Made by a program: the position numbers and the translations under genes
The notes under the pieces: model-generated
What the model saw: the letters and a program-made list of their open reading frames with translations, nothing else
What the model was told of the DNA's origin: nothing
Databases searched by the model: none
Part shown: positions 1 to 7,633 of the stretch, piece by piece
Numbering within the stretch: the first letter of the stretch is position 1
Layout: each line of letters starts with the position of its first letter
NCBI GenBank assembly: GCA_049115935.1
Contig: JAGDZK010000053.1
Span: forward strand, 1 to 64,000
Direction of reading: 5' to 3'
DNA from: Bermanella sp049115935
Lineage (GTDB): Bacteria; Pseudomonadota; Gammaproteobacteria; Pseudomonadales; Oceanobacteraceae
Length of the DNA stretch: 64,000 nucleotides

Positions 1-1
1 A

Positions 2-17
2 ACTCGCACCCGCGAGT
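2..17. repeat. REP-like palindrome, copy 1 (window edge)
   Basis: An inverted repeat with arms ACTCGC (2-7) and GCGAGT (12-17) and a 4-base loop. It closely matches the palindromes at 21412-21437 and 35642-35667 and is followed by GTGAT where those have GTGAA. The left flank is cut off by the window start, so the GTAC tetranucleotide seen in the other copies cannot be checked here. Confidence 0.5.
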
Positions 18-61
18 GATAAGAGAAGCATTCAAGAATAGATAAAAAAAGCCGACGAGAA

Positions 62-874
62 TCAACCTTTTTTACGGTAAATAATCCCAGGACTGCACTG
101 CACCATTTCGTAGAGGTCCGGTAAACCACTTAAGGCTTCACTGGCGCCAAGCAACAAATAACCACCCGGTTTTAATGTGCCGTGTATGCGCGTAAGAATG
201 TCTTTTTTCACATCCGCTGAAAAATAAATCAAAACATTACGACAAAATACAATATCAAATTTTCCCAACATAGAATAAGAATGGAGCAAATTCAGCATGC
301 GATACTGCACTCTGGCTGCCACATTTGAATTTACTTTCCAGCTATCTTCATGCTTTGAAAAATAGCGAGTAAGCAAGTCTTCAGGCATGCCTCGCCCAAG
401 TGCAAGCTGGTCATAAACACCAGATTTTGCTCGATCTAACGCACTAGAGGAGATATCCGTGGCCACTATTTTTTCAGATGTCAGTTTTCCCGGGTTAGAG
501 CGTTTAAACTCTTCAATGATCATGCTGATGGAATAAGGCTCTTGCCCAGTAGAGGATGCCGCACACCATAAATCGAGACTTTTTTGCTTCGCACACAGCT
601 CAGGCAACAACCTGTCCTGTAAAATTTTAAATGGATGGGAGTCCCGAAACCAAAGAGTTTCATTAGTGGTCATGGCATCCACTACTTTTTCTCTTAAACG
701 TGAATCCACCTCAATTTTTTTTACCAGTTCAGACAAGGCCGTTAACTCAAGCTCTGACATGATACTGCGCAGGCGACTGGCAACAAGATACTCCTTATTG
801 TCACCAAGTAAGATGCCACATACTCGTTCCAAATAGTCACGAAATAATGCAAAATCCGGTTTGGTTATTTCCAT
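62..874 (-). CDS. cheR: Chemotaxis protein methyltransferase CheR
   Basis: CheR transfers methyl groups from S-adenosylmethionine to glutamates of chemoreceptors and so sets receptor adaptation. The 270-residue length is normal for the family. A helical CheR N-terminal domain (about residues 5-60) is followed by the motif NETLWFRD (71-78) and the SAM-binding stretch WCAASSTGQEPYS (103-115), then CRNVLIYF near 213-220. It starts one base after the cheV stop, so the two genes are co-transcribed on the minus strand, as in the cheV-cheR pair of Pseudomonas. No terminator was recognised in the 61 bases downstream, which instead hold a REP-like palindrome. Confidence 0.96.
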   Translation of the reverse strand: MEITKPDFALFRDYLERVCGILLGDNKEYLVASRLRSIMSELELTALSELVKKIEVDSRLREKVVDAMTTNETLWFRDSHPFKILQDRLLPELCAKQKSLDLWCAASSTGQEPYSISMIIEEFKRSNPGKLTSEKIVATDISSSALDRAKSGVYDQLALGRGMPEDLLTRYFSKHEDSWKVNSNVAARVQYRMLNLLHSYSMLGKFDIVFCRNVLIYFSADVKKDILTRIHGTLKPGGYLLLGASEALSGLPDLYEMVQCSPGIIYRKKG

Positions 875-875
875 A

Positions 876-1814
876 CTATTTATTCACCCTAGATGCTTTT
901 ACTCTCTCAGATACTTTAGAGGCTAGAACGTCAGGGTTAAATTTAGCAATAAAATCATCTGCCCCTACTTTCTTCACCATGCTCTGGTTAAAGACACCAC
1001 TTAAAGATGTATGCAAAATGATATGCAGTTTATTCATATTAGGATCATTGCGCACGGCCGTTGTTAATGTGTAGCCATCCATTTCGGGCATTTCAATATC
1101 TGAAATCATCATAGCGTAATGCTCAGAAGGACTCACACCTGATTCCACCATGTCACGTAAATGCATTAATGCTTGATGGCCATCATTCATGGCGGTTACT
1201 TCCACGCCAAGTGCTTCTAAACATTTGGTTACTTGTTTACGCGCAATTTTAGAATCGTCTGCAATCAACACTTTAGGTGCTTCTTGGCTTTCATCAGAGC
1301 GTGAGCTTGCCAAAATATCTTCACTGATACTTTCTTCCATAGGAGATACTTCAGACAGAATTTTCTCCACATCAATAATTTCAACCAAACGTCCTTCCAC
1401 TTCAGTCACCGCGGTTAAATAATGTTCGCGACCTGTGCCCTTTGGTGGTGGATGAATCTCTTCCCAGTTCATATTCACAATGCGCTCAACCCCAGAGACC
1501 AGAAAGCCCTGAGTAGCCGTATTGTATTCGGTAATAATCACGAAACATTGTTTCGGGTCCCCTACAGAAATATTTCCTGTGGCTAAACCCATATCCATAA
1601 TAGGAATGGTCCCGGAACGAATGTGCGCAACCCCAATCACCACTCGGTGACTTTTAGGCAAAATCGTTAATGACGGGCACTGTAAAACCTCTTTCACTTT
1701 AAACACGTTGATGCCGTAAATTTGCGGTCCGTTTAAGCGAAAAAGTAAAAGTTCTAGGCGGTTTTCCCCTACTAGTTGGGTCCTTTGGTCGACGGAATCA
1801 AGTACCCCGGCCAT
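876..1814 (-). CDS. cheV: Chemotaxis coupling protein CheV
   Basis: CheV joins a CheW-like coupling domain (about residues 8-160) to a response-regulator receiver domain (about 180-305); it links receptors to CheA and is itself phosphorylated. The receiver has the acidic pair in IADDSK (about 186-187), the phosphoacceptor Asp in MMISDIEMPEMDG (about 239) and a conserved Thr/Ser and Lys near the end. The reading frame is open further upstream to 1934, but the start chosen is the ATG at 1812-1814 because the protein then begins MAGVLDSVDQRTQLVGENRLE, the usual CheV N-terminus, and a GGAG ribosome site lies 7 bases upstream. It is directly followed by cheR. Confidence 0.96.
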   Translation of the reverse strand: MAGVLDSVDQRTQLVGENRLELLLFRLNGPQIYGINVFKVKEVLQCPSLTILPKSHRVVIGVAHIRSGTIPIMDMGLATGNISVGDPKQCFVIITEYNTATQGFLVSGVERIVNMNWEEIHPPPKGTGREHYLTAVTEVEGRLVEIIDVEKILSEVSPMEESISEDILASSRSDESQEAPKVLIADDSKIARKQVTKCLEALGVEVTAMNDGHQALMHLRDMVESGVSPSEHYAMMISDIEMPEMDGYTLTTAVRNDPNMNKLHIILHTSLSGVFNQSMVKKVGADDFIAKFNPDVLASKVSERVKASRVNK

Positions 1815-1867
1815 AAACAAACTCCATATGAAACAACGCCAAGCTGGTTGTTTAATCTCGTTTTTGG

Positions 1868-1883
1868 CGGCATGCCCTTTGCA
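1868..1883 (+). promoter_or_regulatory. Candidate sigma-54 promoter for flgA
   Basis: The stretch CGGCATGCCCTTTGCA fits the sigma-54 pattern TGGCACG-N4-TTGCA with GG and GC exactly 10 bases apart and only two departures (T to C, C to T). It lies about 100 bases before flgA. In Pseudomonas aeruginosa flgA is a FleQ/sigma-54-dependent class II gene, so position and expected regulation agree. Seen by eye only. Confidence 0.5.
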
Positions 1884-1980
1884 GCATTCCCCATATATGT
1901 GAATGGCGTTAGTAAACTGCCACTCCAGCTTCAAATCTTAAGTATTAAGCTGCTTACATTTGAGAATAGGACAAATTTTG

Positions 1981-2688
1981 GTGATAGACAGAGTTTTTAT
2001 TTTATTGATCTTGTTATGCCTACCTTTGAGTAGCCATAGCAGCCCGTGGTACGAGCAACTGGAAGGCAGTCTTAAACAAGCGCTGTCTACTCAGCTTGTA
2101 CATATGGCGCAAAAAATGGGCATAACGGACTACCGTTATAGTATTGATCTTAATTACTTAGATAGTCGGCTGAACCTGACCCCTTGCCAAATCCCGTTAA
2201 ATATCGATACCCCCCAGCCCTTAGAGCTAGGCCGCAGCCACATTAAAGTCGCCTGCCAAGACACCGCGCCTTGGGCTTTAAACGTCCCCACAGACGTCAA
2301 TTTATTCACACAAGTGGTTGTGCTCAACCAGCCCATCTCAAAAGACCAAATCATTTCTGAGGATCAATTAAACCTACAACGGCAAAATCTGGCCGAATTA
2401 AGAAATGGTTATTATCTAAAAAAAGATCAGGTTATAGGAAAACAATCTAAACGAGCCCTCGCAGGCCAAACTGTACTCAATAGTTACCTGATTAACCCTG
2501 CTCTTATGATACATAAGGGCGATAAAGTCATGATTATTGCTAGTAAAGGCTCAATGAGCGTAAAAATGCCAGGTGAGGCGCTCAGTGATGGTCGTGAAGG
2601 CAGACAAATACGAGTGAGGAATAGTCGATCAGAGCGTATTATTCGCGCAAAAGTGGTGGGGCCAGGTGAGGTTTTAGTCCATTTTTAA
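1981..2688 (+). CDS. flgA: Flagellar P-ring assembly chaperone FlgA
   Basis: FlgA is a periplasmic chaperone needed to assemble the FlgI P-ring around the flagellar rod. The protein starts with a hydrophobic signal peptide (VFILLILLCLPLSSHSS) and ends with an SAF-type domain that includes the GDKVMIIASKGSMSVKMPGEAL and GRQIRVRNSRS regions typical of FlgA C-termini. No ATG is available; AGGA at 1968-1971 favours GTG 1981 (or TTG 1978) over the more distal TTG at 1960. It is divergent from cheV and followed by flgM and flgN, the usual Pseudomonas order. A sigma-54 promoter candidate lies upstream. Confidence 0.92.
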   Translation: MIDRVFILLILLCLPLSSHSSPWYEQLEGSLKQALSTQLVHMAQKMGITDYRYSIDLNYLDSRLNLTPCQIPLNIDTPQPLELGRSHIKVACQDTAPWALNVPTDVNLFTQVVVLNQPISKDQIISEDQLNLQRQNLAELRNGYYLKKDQVIGKQSKRALAGQTVLNSYLINPALMIHKGDKVMIIASKGSMSVKMPGEALSDGREGRQIRVRNSRSERIIRAKVVGPGEVLVHF

Positions 2689-2717
2689 GTTTTTTGAAAA
2701 AAAAATAAAAAAAAAGC

Positions 2718-2744
2718 TAAAGCCTCGTTCAAGCCTGCCGTTAT
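2718..2744 (+). promoter_or_regulatory. Sigma-28 (FliA) promoter of flgMN
   Basis: TAAAGCCT (2718-2725), an 11-base spacer and GCCGTTAT (2737-2744) match the FliA consensus TAAAGTTT-N11-GCCGATAA with exact spacing. It is 41 bases before flgM. This fits FlgM being made under the sigma factor it inhibits (class IV in Pseudomonas). Confidence 0.75.
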
Positions 2745-2785
2745 AGGTCTACGAGGAACTCTATTTGTTAGAAAGGTAAGCAAAC

Positions 2786-3091
2786 ATGAACATTAATAAA
2801 CTCACCACAGGTGTTGGCGGCGGAACACAGTCGCGTAATGCCGAAAAAACCGCATCAGCGGGCTCAGGAGCCCCTAAAGCCCCTGAAACCAAAGGCTCAG
2901 CCGATGCTGAAGTTAAAATCAGCCAGCAAAGTAAGTCTATTCAGCAAATAGAAGCTGAAGTGGCCAAAATGCCAGACATCGATGATGCCGCAGTAGAACG
3001 TATCAAAGGCGCGCTCGCTAACAACGAGTACAAAATTGATTATGAACGCATCGCTGGGCAAATGATTAAATTCGATGGGCTCATGAAATAA
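2786..3091 (+). CDS. flgM: Negative regulator of flagellin synthesis FlgM (anti-sigma-28)
   Basis: FlgM binds FliA (sigma-28) and is exported through the completed hook-basal body, which releases late flagellar gene expression. At 101 residues it has the usual size, a polar disordered N-terminal half rich in Gly, Ala and Ser (TGVGGGTQSRNAEKTASAG), and a C-terminal sigma-binding helix region ending in VERIKGALANNEYKIDYERIA, followed by GQMIKFD, a hallmark of the family. It follows a sigma-28 promoter candidate and sits 11 bases before flgN. Confidence 0.93.
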   Translation: MNINKLTTGVGGGTQSRNAEKTASAGSGAPKAPETKGSADAEVKISQQSKSIQQIEAEVAKMPDIDDAAVERIKGALANNEYKIDYERIAGQMIKFDGLMK

Positions 3092-3102
3092 TAGGAATAG
3101 GT

Positions 3103-3588
3103 ATGTCAGTGCCAGCAATAAGTGAATTGAATACGTTATTTAACAACGAGCAATCCACACTGCAACAGCTTCAAGCAATACTTGAGGCAGAGTCATCGGC
3201 ACTTCTTGATCGAGACATGCTCGCCATCGAAGGCACCGCCCAACGTAAAGTGGTGGCTCTTAACGCTTACCAAAAGCAGGTAAACGCTCGCTTATCTTTC
3301 CTCCTTGAGCATGAATTTGAAGGCTCAGAGTCTGGTTTACTTACCCTTATTTCCTCATATCCACAAGACAAACAAATTGAGCTCACCGCACAGTGGCAAA
3401 ACCTTAAACAAGGCTTTGAAGATGTGATTATTCAAAACGAGCGCAACGGTATCGTGATCTATCACAGCCAGCTTAGAAACCGTAACTTATTGAATATCTT
3501 GCATGGCAGCAAAAATGAGCCAAACTTATATAACGGAAGCGGTGCGGCAAAAGGACAAAGTCAGCGACAAAGCTTAGGTGAAGCCTAA
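3103..3588 (+). CDS. flgN: Flagellar secretion chaperone FlgN
   Basis: FlgN is the cytoplasmic export chaperone for the hook-filament junction proteins FlgK and FlgL. The 161-residue protein is almost wholly helical in character, opening with LNTLFNNEQSTLQQLQAILEAESSALLDRD, a layout typical of FlgN, and ending in a disordered Gln/Ser-rich tail. Identification rests mainly on its position straight after flgM, with AGGAATAGGT upstream of the ATG, and on the N-terminal pattern. It belongs to the flgMN transcript. Confidence 0.88.
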   Translation: MSVPAISELNTLFNNEQSTLQQLQAILEAESSALLDRDMLAIEGTAQRKVVALNAYQKQVNARLSFLLEHEFEGSESGLLTLISSYPQDKQIELTAQWQNLKQGFEDVIIQNERNGIVIYHSQLRNRNLLNILHGSKNEPNLYNGSGAAKGQSQRQSLGEA

Positions 3589-3644
3589 CCCAAAGCACGC
3601 AGGCGCAGTTGCCATCAATACATTCAAGCAAGTAGACAATTGTC

Positions 3645-4424
3645 ATGGAACAAGCTGAAGTACAACCAGAAAATTATCTGGAAAGCCCCGAAGAAATTTA
3701 CCGTGCGATTCAGCGCCTGATCCGCTATGCGCCTAAATTAACCGCACGCTTTGAAGGTATAGATGAAGCGTTTGCTACAGCCATCACCAAGGTCGATTTA
3801 AAATCTAAAGCGTTCGCTTTTGACAAACTCATACCAGACAACGGCAATGAAATTCTACAACGAGGTAAGCGTCTTGAACTGACCGCTGACTTTCGCGGCA
3901 TTTTAGTCACTTTTTTTGTTGAAGGCGATTTAAAATACCGACCACAAAATCAAGAGTACATAGCAAAATTCCCCAGTAAGTTGCTGTACTTACAACGGCG
4001 CAATGCCTACCGTGCAATGGTGCCACGCACTTATTCTGTTTATGCAGTGTTCCGCTCAAGCGAAGACAAACAAGTATTTAAAGGCCGCTTACAAGATATT
4101 TCTGGGTCAGGCTTTAAAGCGTACTTCAAAGGGGATATTTCCCCTAACCTTAAAGCCATTACCAACTTTGATGAAAGCACTTTACACGTTGGTGATGAAT
4201 CCATGGACTGCGGCTTAGATGCTCGCCATGCCGTTTACAATGAAGAGAAAGATCTCACATTTTGTGGGTTTTCGTTTCAGCCATTAAGTGGGATGAAACA
4301 GCGCTATGTGGAGCAGTTTGTAAATACCCTTCAATACGAAGAGCAGCGCAAACAACAAGCCGCTGAAGAACGAAAAAAAGAGCAAGCTGAACAGCAAGAA
4401 CAAAAAACAGATGAGGCCAGCTAG
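3645..4424 (+). CDS. PilZ-domain flagellar brake protein, YcgR-like
   Basis: A 259-residue protein with an N-terminal YcgR-type beta domain (about 15-110) and a C-terminal PilZ domain that binds cyclic di-GMP. The two c-di-GMP motifs are visible: RRNAYR (118-123, the RxxxR motif preceded by YLQ) and DISGSG (151-156, the D/NxSxxG motif). The tail from about 235 is a charged Gln/Glu/Lys coiled segment. YcgR-like proteins act on the flagellar motor when c-di-GMP is high. It lies 56 bases after flgN on the same strand, and in related bacteria a PilZ gene often ends the flgMN operon. The symbol is withheld because orthology to E. coli ycgR was not tested. Confidence 0.88.
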   Translation: MEQAEVQPENYLESPEEIYRAIQRLIRYAPKLTARFEGIDEAFATAITKVDLKSKAFAFDKLIPDNGNEILQRGKRLELTADFRGILVTFFVEGDLKYRPQNQEYIAKFPSKLLYLQRRNAYRAMVPRTYSVYAVFRSSEDKQVFKGRLQDISGSGFKAYFKGDISPNLKAITNFDESTLHVGDESMDCGLDARHAVYNEEKDLTFCGFSFQPLSGMKQRYVEQFVNTLQYEEQRKQQAAEERKKEQAEQQEQKTDEAS

Positions 4425-4486
4425 GTTAAATGGCGCTGTGAGCCGCCGAAATGTAGATAAAGCATCACTACTGACGTTTTAGTCAT

Positions 4487-5110
4487 TTAGTTCGGCCAGT
4501 TAGATTTAAGCTGTTTTAGCCGATGCAAATCATCAATACGATCAACATCCCAAAGCGGCCCTAGAATGGCCGCTTTTTTATTTGCTGCGCCTAAACGCTC
4601 AAACGTTGCCGCCATTACATCGCCAGTGCCCCAAGGAACATCTTTAAATAATTCATCACATGTTTGGGTCGCCCCCACCAAAACATAGCCACCATCTTCA
4701 GCATTTATGAATACGTGTGCTTCATGATTTAATTCGTTTAATGCTTGTTGATAATATTCCACAGTTAATACAGGGCAGTCACTCCCAACGATTAACACTT
4801 TGTTAGCAAGCGTTAAACCCCAACGGATCGCATTAGCCATACGCTCACCAAGATCATTTCCCACTTGCACAAGTAATGGCGTGGTTTTAGCTATTTCTTC
4901 GATTTGAGAATCTGCACCAAACTGATCAATGGATAAAACAGATATACCACCTAACGCATCCGTTGCAAGCTTAAGGTTATCGTGTGTGTATTGTAATAAC
5001 TGACGATGCAGTTCAAGACAGGACTGATCCCCAATATCGGGTGATAGTCGGGTTTTCACTTTGCCTAATACAGGTAACTTAGCAAACTGAATAATAATAT
5101 GATCAAGCAT
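4487..5110 (-). CDS. TIGR04282-type transferase (DUF2064, ArsS-associated)
   Basis: A 207-residue protein of the DUF2064/TIGR04282 family, described as rSAM-associated transferase 1, with a nucleotidyl/glycosyltransferase A-type fold. It opens IIIQFAKLPVLGKVKTRL, the K-P-x-x-G-x-x-K-T-R-L pattern typical of this family, has VLIVGSDCPVL (about 105-115, a likely metal/nucleotide-binding DC) and NAEDGGYVLVGA. It is the third gene of a minus-strand cluster with a TIGR04283 glycosyltransferase and an ArsS-like radical SAM protein; this trio is commonly linked. The substrate is not known. A role in making an arsenosugar or another modified sugar is inference. Confidence 0.85.
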   Translation of the reverse strand: MLDHIIIQFAKLPVLGKVKTRLSPDIGDQSCLELHRQLLQYTHDNLKLATDALGGISVLSIDQFGADSQIEEIAKTTPLLVQVGNDLGERMANAIRWGLTLANKVLIVGSDCPVLTVEYYQQALNELNHEAHVFINAEDGGYVLVGATQTCDELFKDVPWGTGDVMAATFERLGAANKKAAILGPLWDVDRIDDLHRLKQLKSNWPN

Positions 5111-5144
5111 AATGCAACTTTAAATTAAGAGGGTATGAAAAAGA

Positions 5145-5819
5145 CTAATTATATTTCTTGGCTAATTCTGCAGGGCTTTTACCTAACCAAAAGTAAAATC
5201 TAAGCTGCCACATGAGTAACACTGTTTTGATAACACCCTGTTTTTGCCAACGTCTTGCAGAGGTTTTCACGGTTTCAGTTAAACATTTTGCTGGCGCTTG
5301 CGCTCTTGCCCGTTTAGAAAAATCCACATCTTCCATTAATGGGATATCTGTAAAGCCATTTAATGATTCAAAAAAACGTTTACGTACAAATATGCATTGA
5401 TCACCTGTGGCCACATTAGTTAGGCGCGAGCGCTTATTTATAAACCACTCAATCACACGGTAACTCAACCCCCTTGCATTCAACTGAACATTAAAACGCC
5501 CCCATTGATGCAAAGTAGCTTGATCAATCATGGCGCGCAGCAAAGACGAATTAAAATGAGTATCCGCATGCAAAAATACAAGCCAAGCCCCCTGTGCTTG
5601 TTGTGCGCCTGCATTCATTTGTTTGGCGCGACCTTTTTCATTATTAATAACGGTGAAATTTTTCGCCAACTGTTCATTGCACCCATCAGTACTGCCACCA
5701 TCTACAATAATGATATCTGTCACATAATCATTCAGTAATGTAAGGCGCTGAATGAGCTCAGTTACCTGATCCCCTTCATTAAAGATGGGCACAATAATAG
5801 AAACATTAAAACGATTCAT
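5145..5819 (-). CDS. TIGR04283-type family 2 glycosyltransferase (ArsS-associated)
   Basis: A 224-residue GT2-fold glycosyltransferase. The N-terminus SIIVPIFNEGDQV (7-19) is the nucleotide-sugar-binding start of GT2 enzymes; VDGGSTDG (about 39-46) and FLHADTHF (about 83-90) provide the acidic metal-binding residues, and MEDVDFSKRAR is the ED motif near the end. The ARRWQKQGVIKTVLLMWQLRFYFWLG tail is characteristic of TIGR04283. It starts 6 bases after the arsS stop and is followed 34 bases later by the DUF2064 gene, so all three are probably one transcript. The acceptor is unknown. Confidence 0.87.
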   Translation of the reverse strand: MNRFNVSIIVPIFNEGDQVTELIQRLTLLNDYVTDIIIVDGGSTDGCNEQLAKNFTVINNEKGRAKQMNAGAQQAQGAWLVFLHADTHFNSSLLRAMIDQATLHQWGRFNVQLNARGLSYRVIEWFINKRSRLTNVATGDQCIFVRKRFFESLNGFTDIPLMEDVDFSKRARAQAPAKCLTETVKTSARRWQKQGVIKTVLLMWQLRFYFWLGKSPAELAKKYN

Positions 5820-5825
5820 AAATAA

Positions 5826-6788
5826 TTAAGATAACGCTCCGCCGCATGAAGAACCTGCACCCGCAGTACAGCCAAAACAATGACCCGCCACGGCAATATC
5901 ATTGCCAGCAAGATCACTTCTTAATAAATCACTCACATGCTGCGCATCATGTTTCCCATTTTCAGTAGGCATGTTTAGCATTTGATTAAAATCACAATCA
6001 TATAAATTACCTTGGTAATCAACACTCACTGTATTGCGACACATGACAGTATCCAGATTGTGTTGTTGATAGTTATCAATTAATAATTGCATATAATCGT
6101 TAAACTGACCTTTAGAAACCAACATACTGCCAAAGCGAGAAATGGGCATATTAGTAATGGTGTATAACTGGTTAAATTCAATATTCCAGTCAGCCATCAA
6201 GCGCTGTTTATAGTCTTGCTGTAATGACACTTGTGATGGTGGTAAGAACGCACCACCTGGGTTATAAACCAAATCGAGTGTTAGACCTGAACCCTCTTTA
6301 CCAAAACCCAAGTCGTTTAAAATATGTAAACCTTTAATACTGTTATCGAATACACCTTTACCCCGCTGTGCATCTACATTTTCTTGGGTATAACAAGGTA
6401 ATGACGCCACCACGGTTACTTTTTGATCAGCCAGAAACTGCGCTAAGTCTTCGAAACCCGGCTCACATAATATTGTGATATTACAGCGATCGATGACTTC
6501 GCAGCCTAATTTGCGAGCTTCACTGACAAGATAACGAAAATGAGGATTCATCTCAGGTGCGCCACCGGTTAAATCTAACGTTTTCACGTTACGAACCTTA
6601 ATAACATCCAGCACCAGATTAATGGTGGCCTCATCCATTAATTCTGTACGACGAGGCCCCGCATTCACATGGCAGTGGGTACAACTTAAATTACATAAAT
6701 AACCAAGATTGACCTGCAAAATATCCAAAGCTTGGCGCTTAATTGCCGGAAATTCACGAGCTATTAATAAAGGTTTTGTGTCCAGCAT
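5826..6788 (-). CDS. arsS: ArsS-type radical SAM protein with C-terminal DUF3641 domain
   Basis: A radical SAM protein with the CxxxCxxC cluster motif in LGYLCNLSCTHCHVNAGP (Cys 32, 36 and 39) and a C-terminal DUF3641 domain ending GHCFGCTAGAGSSCGGALS. Characterised ArsS enzymes add a 5'-deoxyadenosyl group to dimethylarsinous acid to form arsenosugars. Some relatives carry selenocysteine in the C-terminal domain; here Cys occupies the GSSC position. The start is taken at ATG 6788, which has GAG-rich sequence just upstream; GTG 6824 is an alternative with no ribosome site. No arsM methyltransferase is in the window, so the arsenosugar role is by family only. Confidence 0.85.
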   Translation of the reverse strand: MLDTKPLLIAREFPAIKRQALDILQVNLGYLCNLSCTHCHVNAGPRRTELMDEATINLVLDVIKVRNVKTLDLTGGAPEMNPHFRYLVSEARKLGCEVIDRCNITILCEPGFEDLAQFLADQKVTVVASLPCYTQENVDAQRGKGVFDNSIKGLHILNDLGFGKEGSGLTLDLVYNPGGAFLPPSQVSLQQDYKQRLMADWNIEFNQLYTITNMPISRFGSMLVSKGQFNDYMQLLIDNYQQHNLDTVMCRNTVSVDYQGNLYDCDFNQMLNMPTENGKHDAQHVSDLLRSDLAGNDIAVAGHCFGCTAGAGSSCGGALS

Positions 6789-6967
6789 AGTCTCAACTCT
6801 CTCTAGCGGCTTATTTTGTGCCACTTTTTATAGGTTTTACCTTAGTCTTGTGTGACTCAATGCACAAGAGCAAGTTCCCTATCTATGGACTAGAATCGGT
6901 CTGACGATAGATTTAAGCGCATGACTTCATTGAGTTTTTTTTAAGTCACGGTAGAATACAACGCGAT

Positions 6968-7043
6968 CTCCCCATAGTTTAATTGGATAAAACTGCCGCC
7001 TCCTAAGCGGCTGCTCCAGGTTCGATTCCTGGTGGGGAGACCA
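6968..7043 (+). tRNA. tRNA-Arg (anticodon CCU)
   Basis: A complete cloverleaf can be folded: acceptor arms CTCCCCA (6968-6974) and TGGGGAG (7033-7039), D stem GTTT/AAAC, anticodon stem GCCGC (6995-6999) with GCGGC (7007-7011), loop CTCCTAA with anticodon CCT (7002-7004), and T arm CCAGG-TTCGATT-CCTGG. Discriminator A is at 7040 and CCA is encoded at 7041-7043. CCU reads the arginine codon AGG. Confidence 0.97.
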
Positions 7044-7066
7044 CTCACTATATCTTGGAACACGTC

Positions 7067-7438
7067 ATGCAAATTTACGTTCTTGTCGCTTGTGATCGCC
7101 TTGAAGAGAACCAAGAAAACAACCTAAAGCAAAACCTACCTGATATTGTTACCGCCCTGCAAGCCTATGTTGATGAAAATGAAATCGCAAAAGTCACGTT
7201 GATTAATGAATGCGAAAGTGATGATTGTGAAGACTGGCAATTGGGCATCTCACAAGTAGTAAAGAAAAACGTGCAATTGAAGTTTCCAGTAAATCTTTTT
7301 AATGATCTTGCCAAAAAATTCGCGCTAGATTGTGAAATAGGGTCCATCGAGAAAGGTCAGCGTGAACCTGTGAGTTATTTTGGTAAAGAAGAAGGTAAAG
7401 GTGACTCGTTTTTGATCGCCCAATACCTAGGGCTTTGA
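7067..7438 (+). CDS. Conserved-looking hypothetical protein downstream of tRNA-Arg
   Basis: A 123-residue acidic soluble protein that I do not recognise. It begins MQIYVLVACDRLEEN and has several Asp/Glu-rich stretches (CESDDCEDWQ) and the segment EKGQREPVSYFGKEEGKGDSFLIAQYLGL at the end. No signal peptide, membrane segment or metal motif beyond scattered cysteines is visible. ATG 7067 is preferred to TTG 7055 because TTGGAA lies about 7 bases upstream of it. The gene starts only 23 bases after the tRNA 3' end, so it may be read from the tRNA promoter. Codon use is like that of its neighbours, so it is likely a real gene. Confidence 0.7.
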   Translation: MQIYVLVACDRLEENQENNLKQNLPDIVTALQAYVDENEIAKVTLINECESDDCEDWQLGISQVVKKNVQLKFPVNLFNDLAKKFALDCEIGSIEKGQREPVSYFGKEEGKGDSFLIAQYLGL

Positions 7439-7576
7439 TCATATACTATCTTTTGGCGCGCATAGCATAAATATGAAAAGCTGCCACATATGACCACGAC
7501 TTACCCATCGTAATCAGATGTAATGTGGCGTATTAGTGGTTTGTATTTCCTCACTGATAAATGTAATCTTTCTTTT

Positions 7577-7603
7577 GTACTTGTCGGGCAGTGCCCGACC
7601 TAC
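7577..7603. repeat. GTAC-flanked palindrome, REP-like
   Basis: GTAC, two T, then a perfect 8-base inverted repeat GTCGGGCA / TGCCCGAC around one G (7583-7599), then CTAC (GTAG on the other strand). It lies in the 195-base gap between the hypothetical gene and the MDR gene. The layout of tetranucleotide plus short palindrome resembles REP elements and the GTAC-flanked copies elsewhere in this window, although the stem sequence is different. There is no poly-T run of the kind expected for a terminator. Confidence 0.45.
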
Positions 7604-7633
7604 TTTTATTTATATTAATACACTTAAATGAAA

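Noticed and set aside
1815..1934. N-terminal extension of cheV to 1934
   Set aside because: The real CheV N-terminus begins at 1814 with a ribosome site; the extra 40 residues are Cys-rich and unlike the family.
1815..1960. Sigma-28 promoter for cheVR
   Set aside because: Several TAAA and GCCG-like stretches were tried on the minus strand but none had the 11-base spacing.
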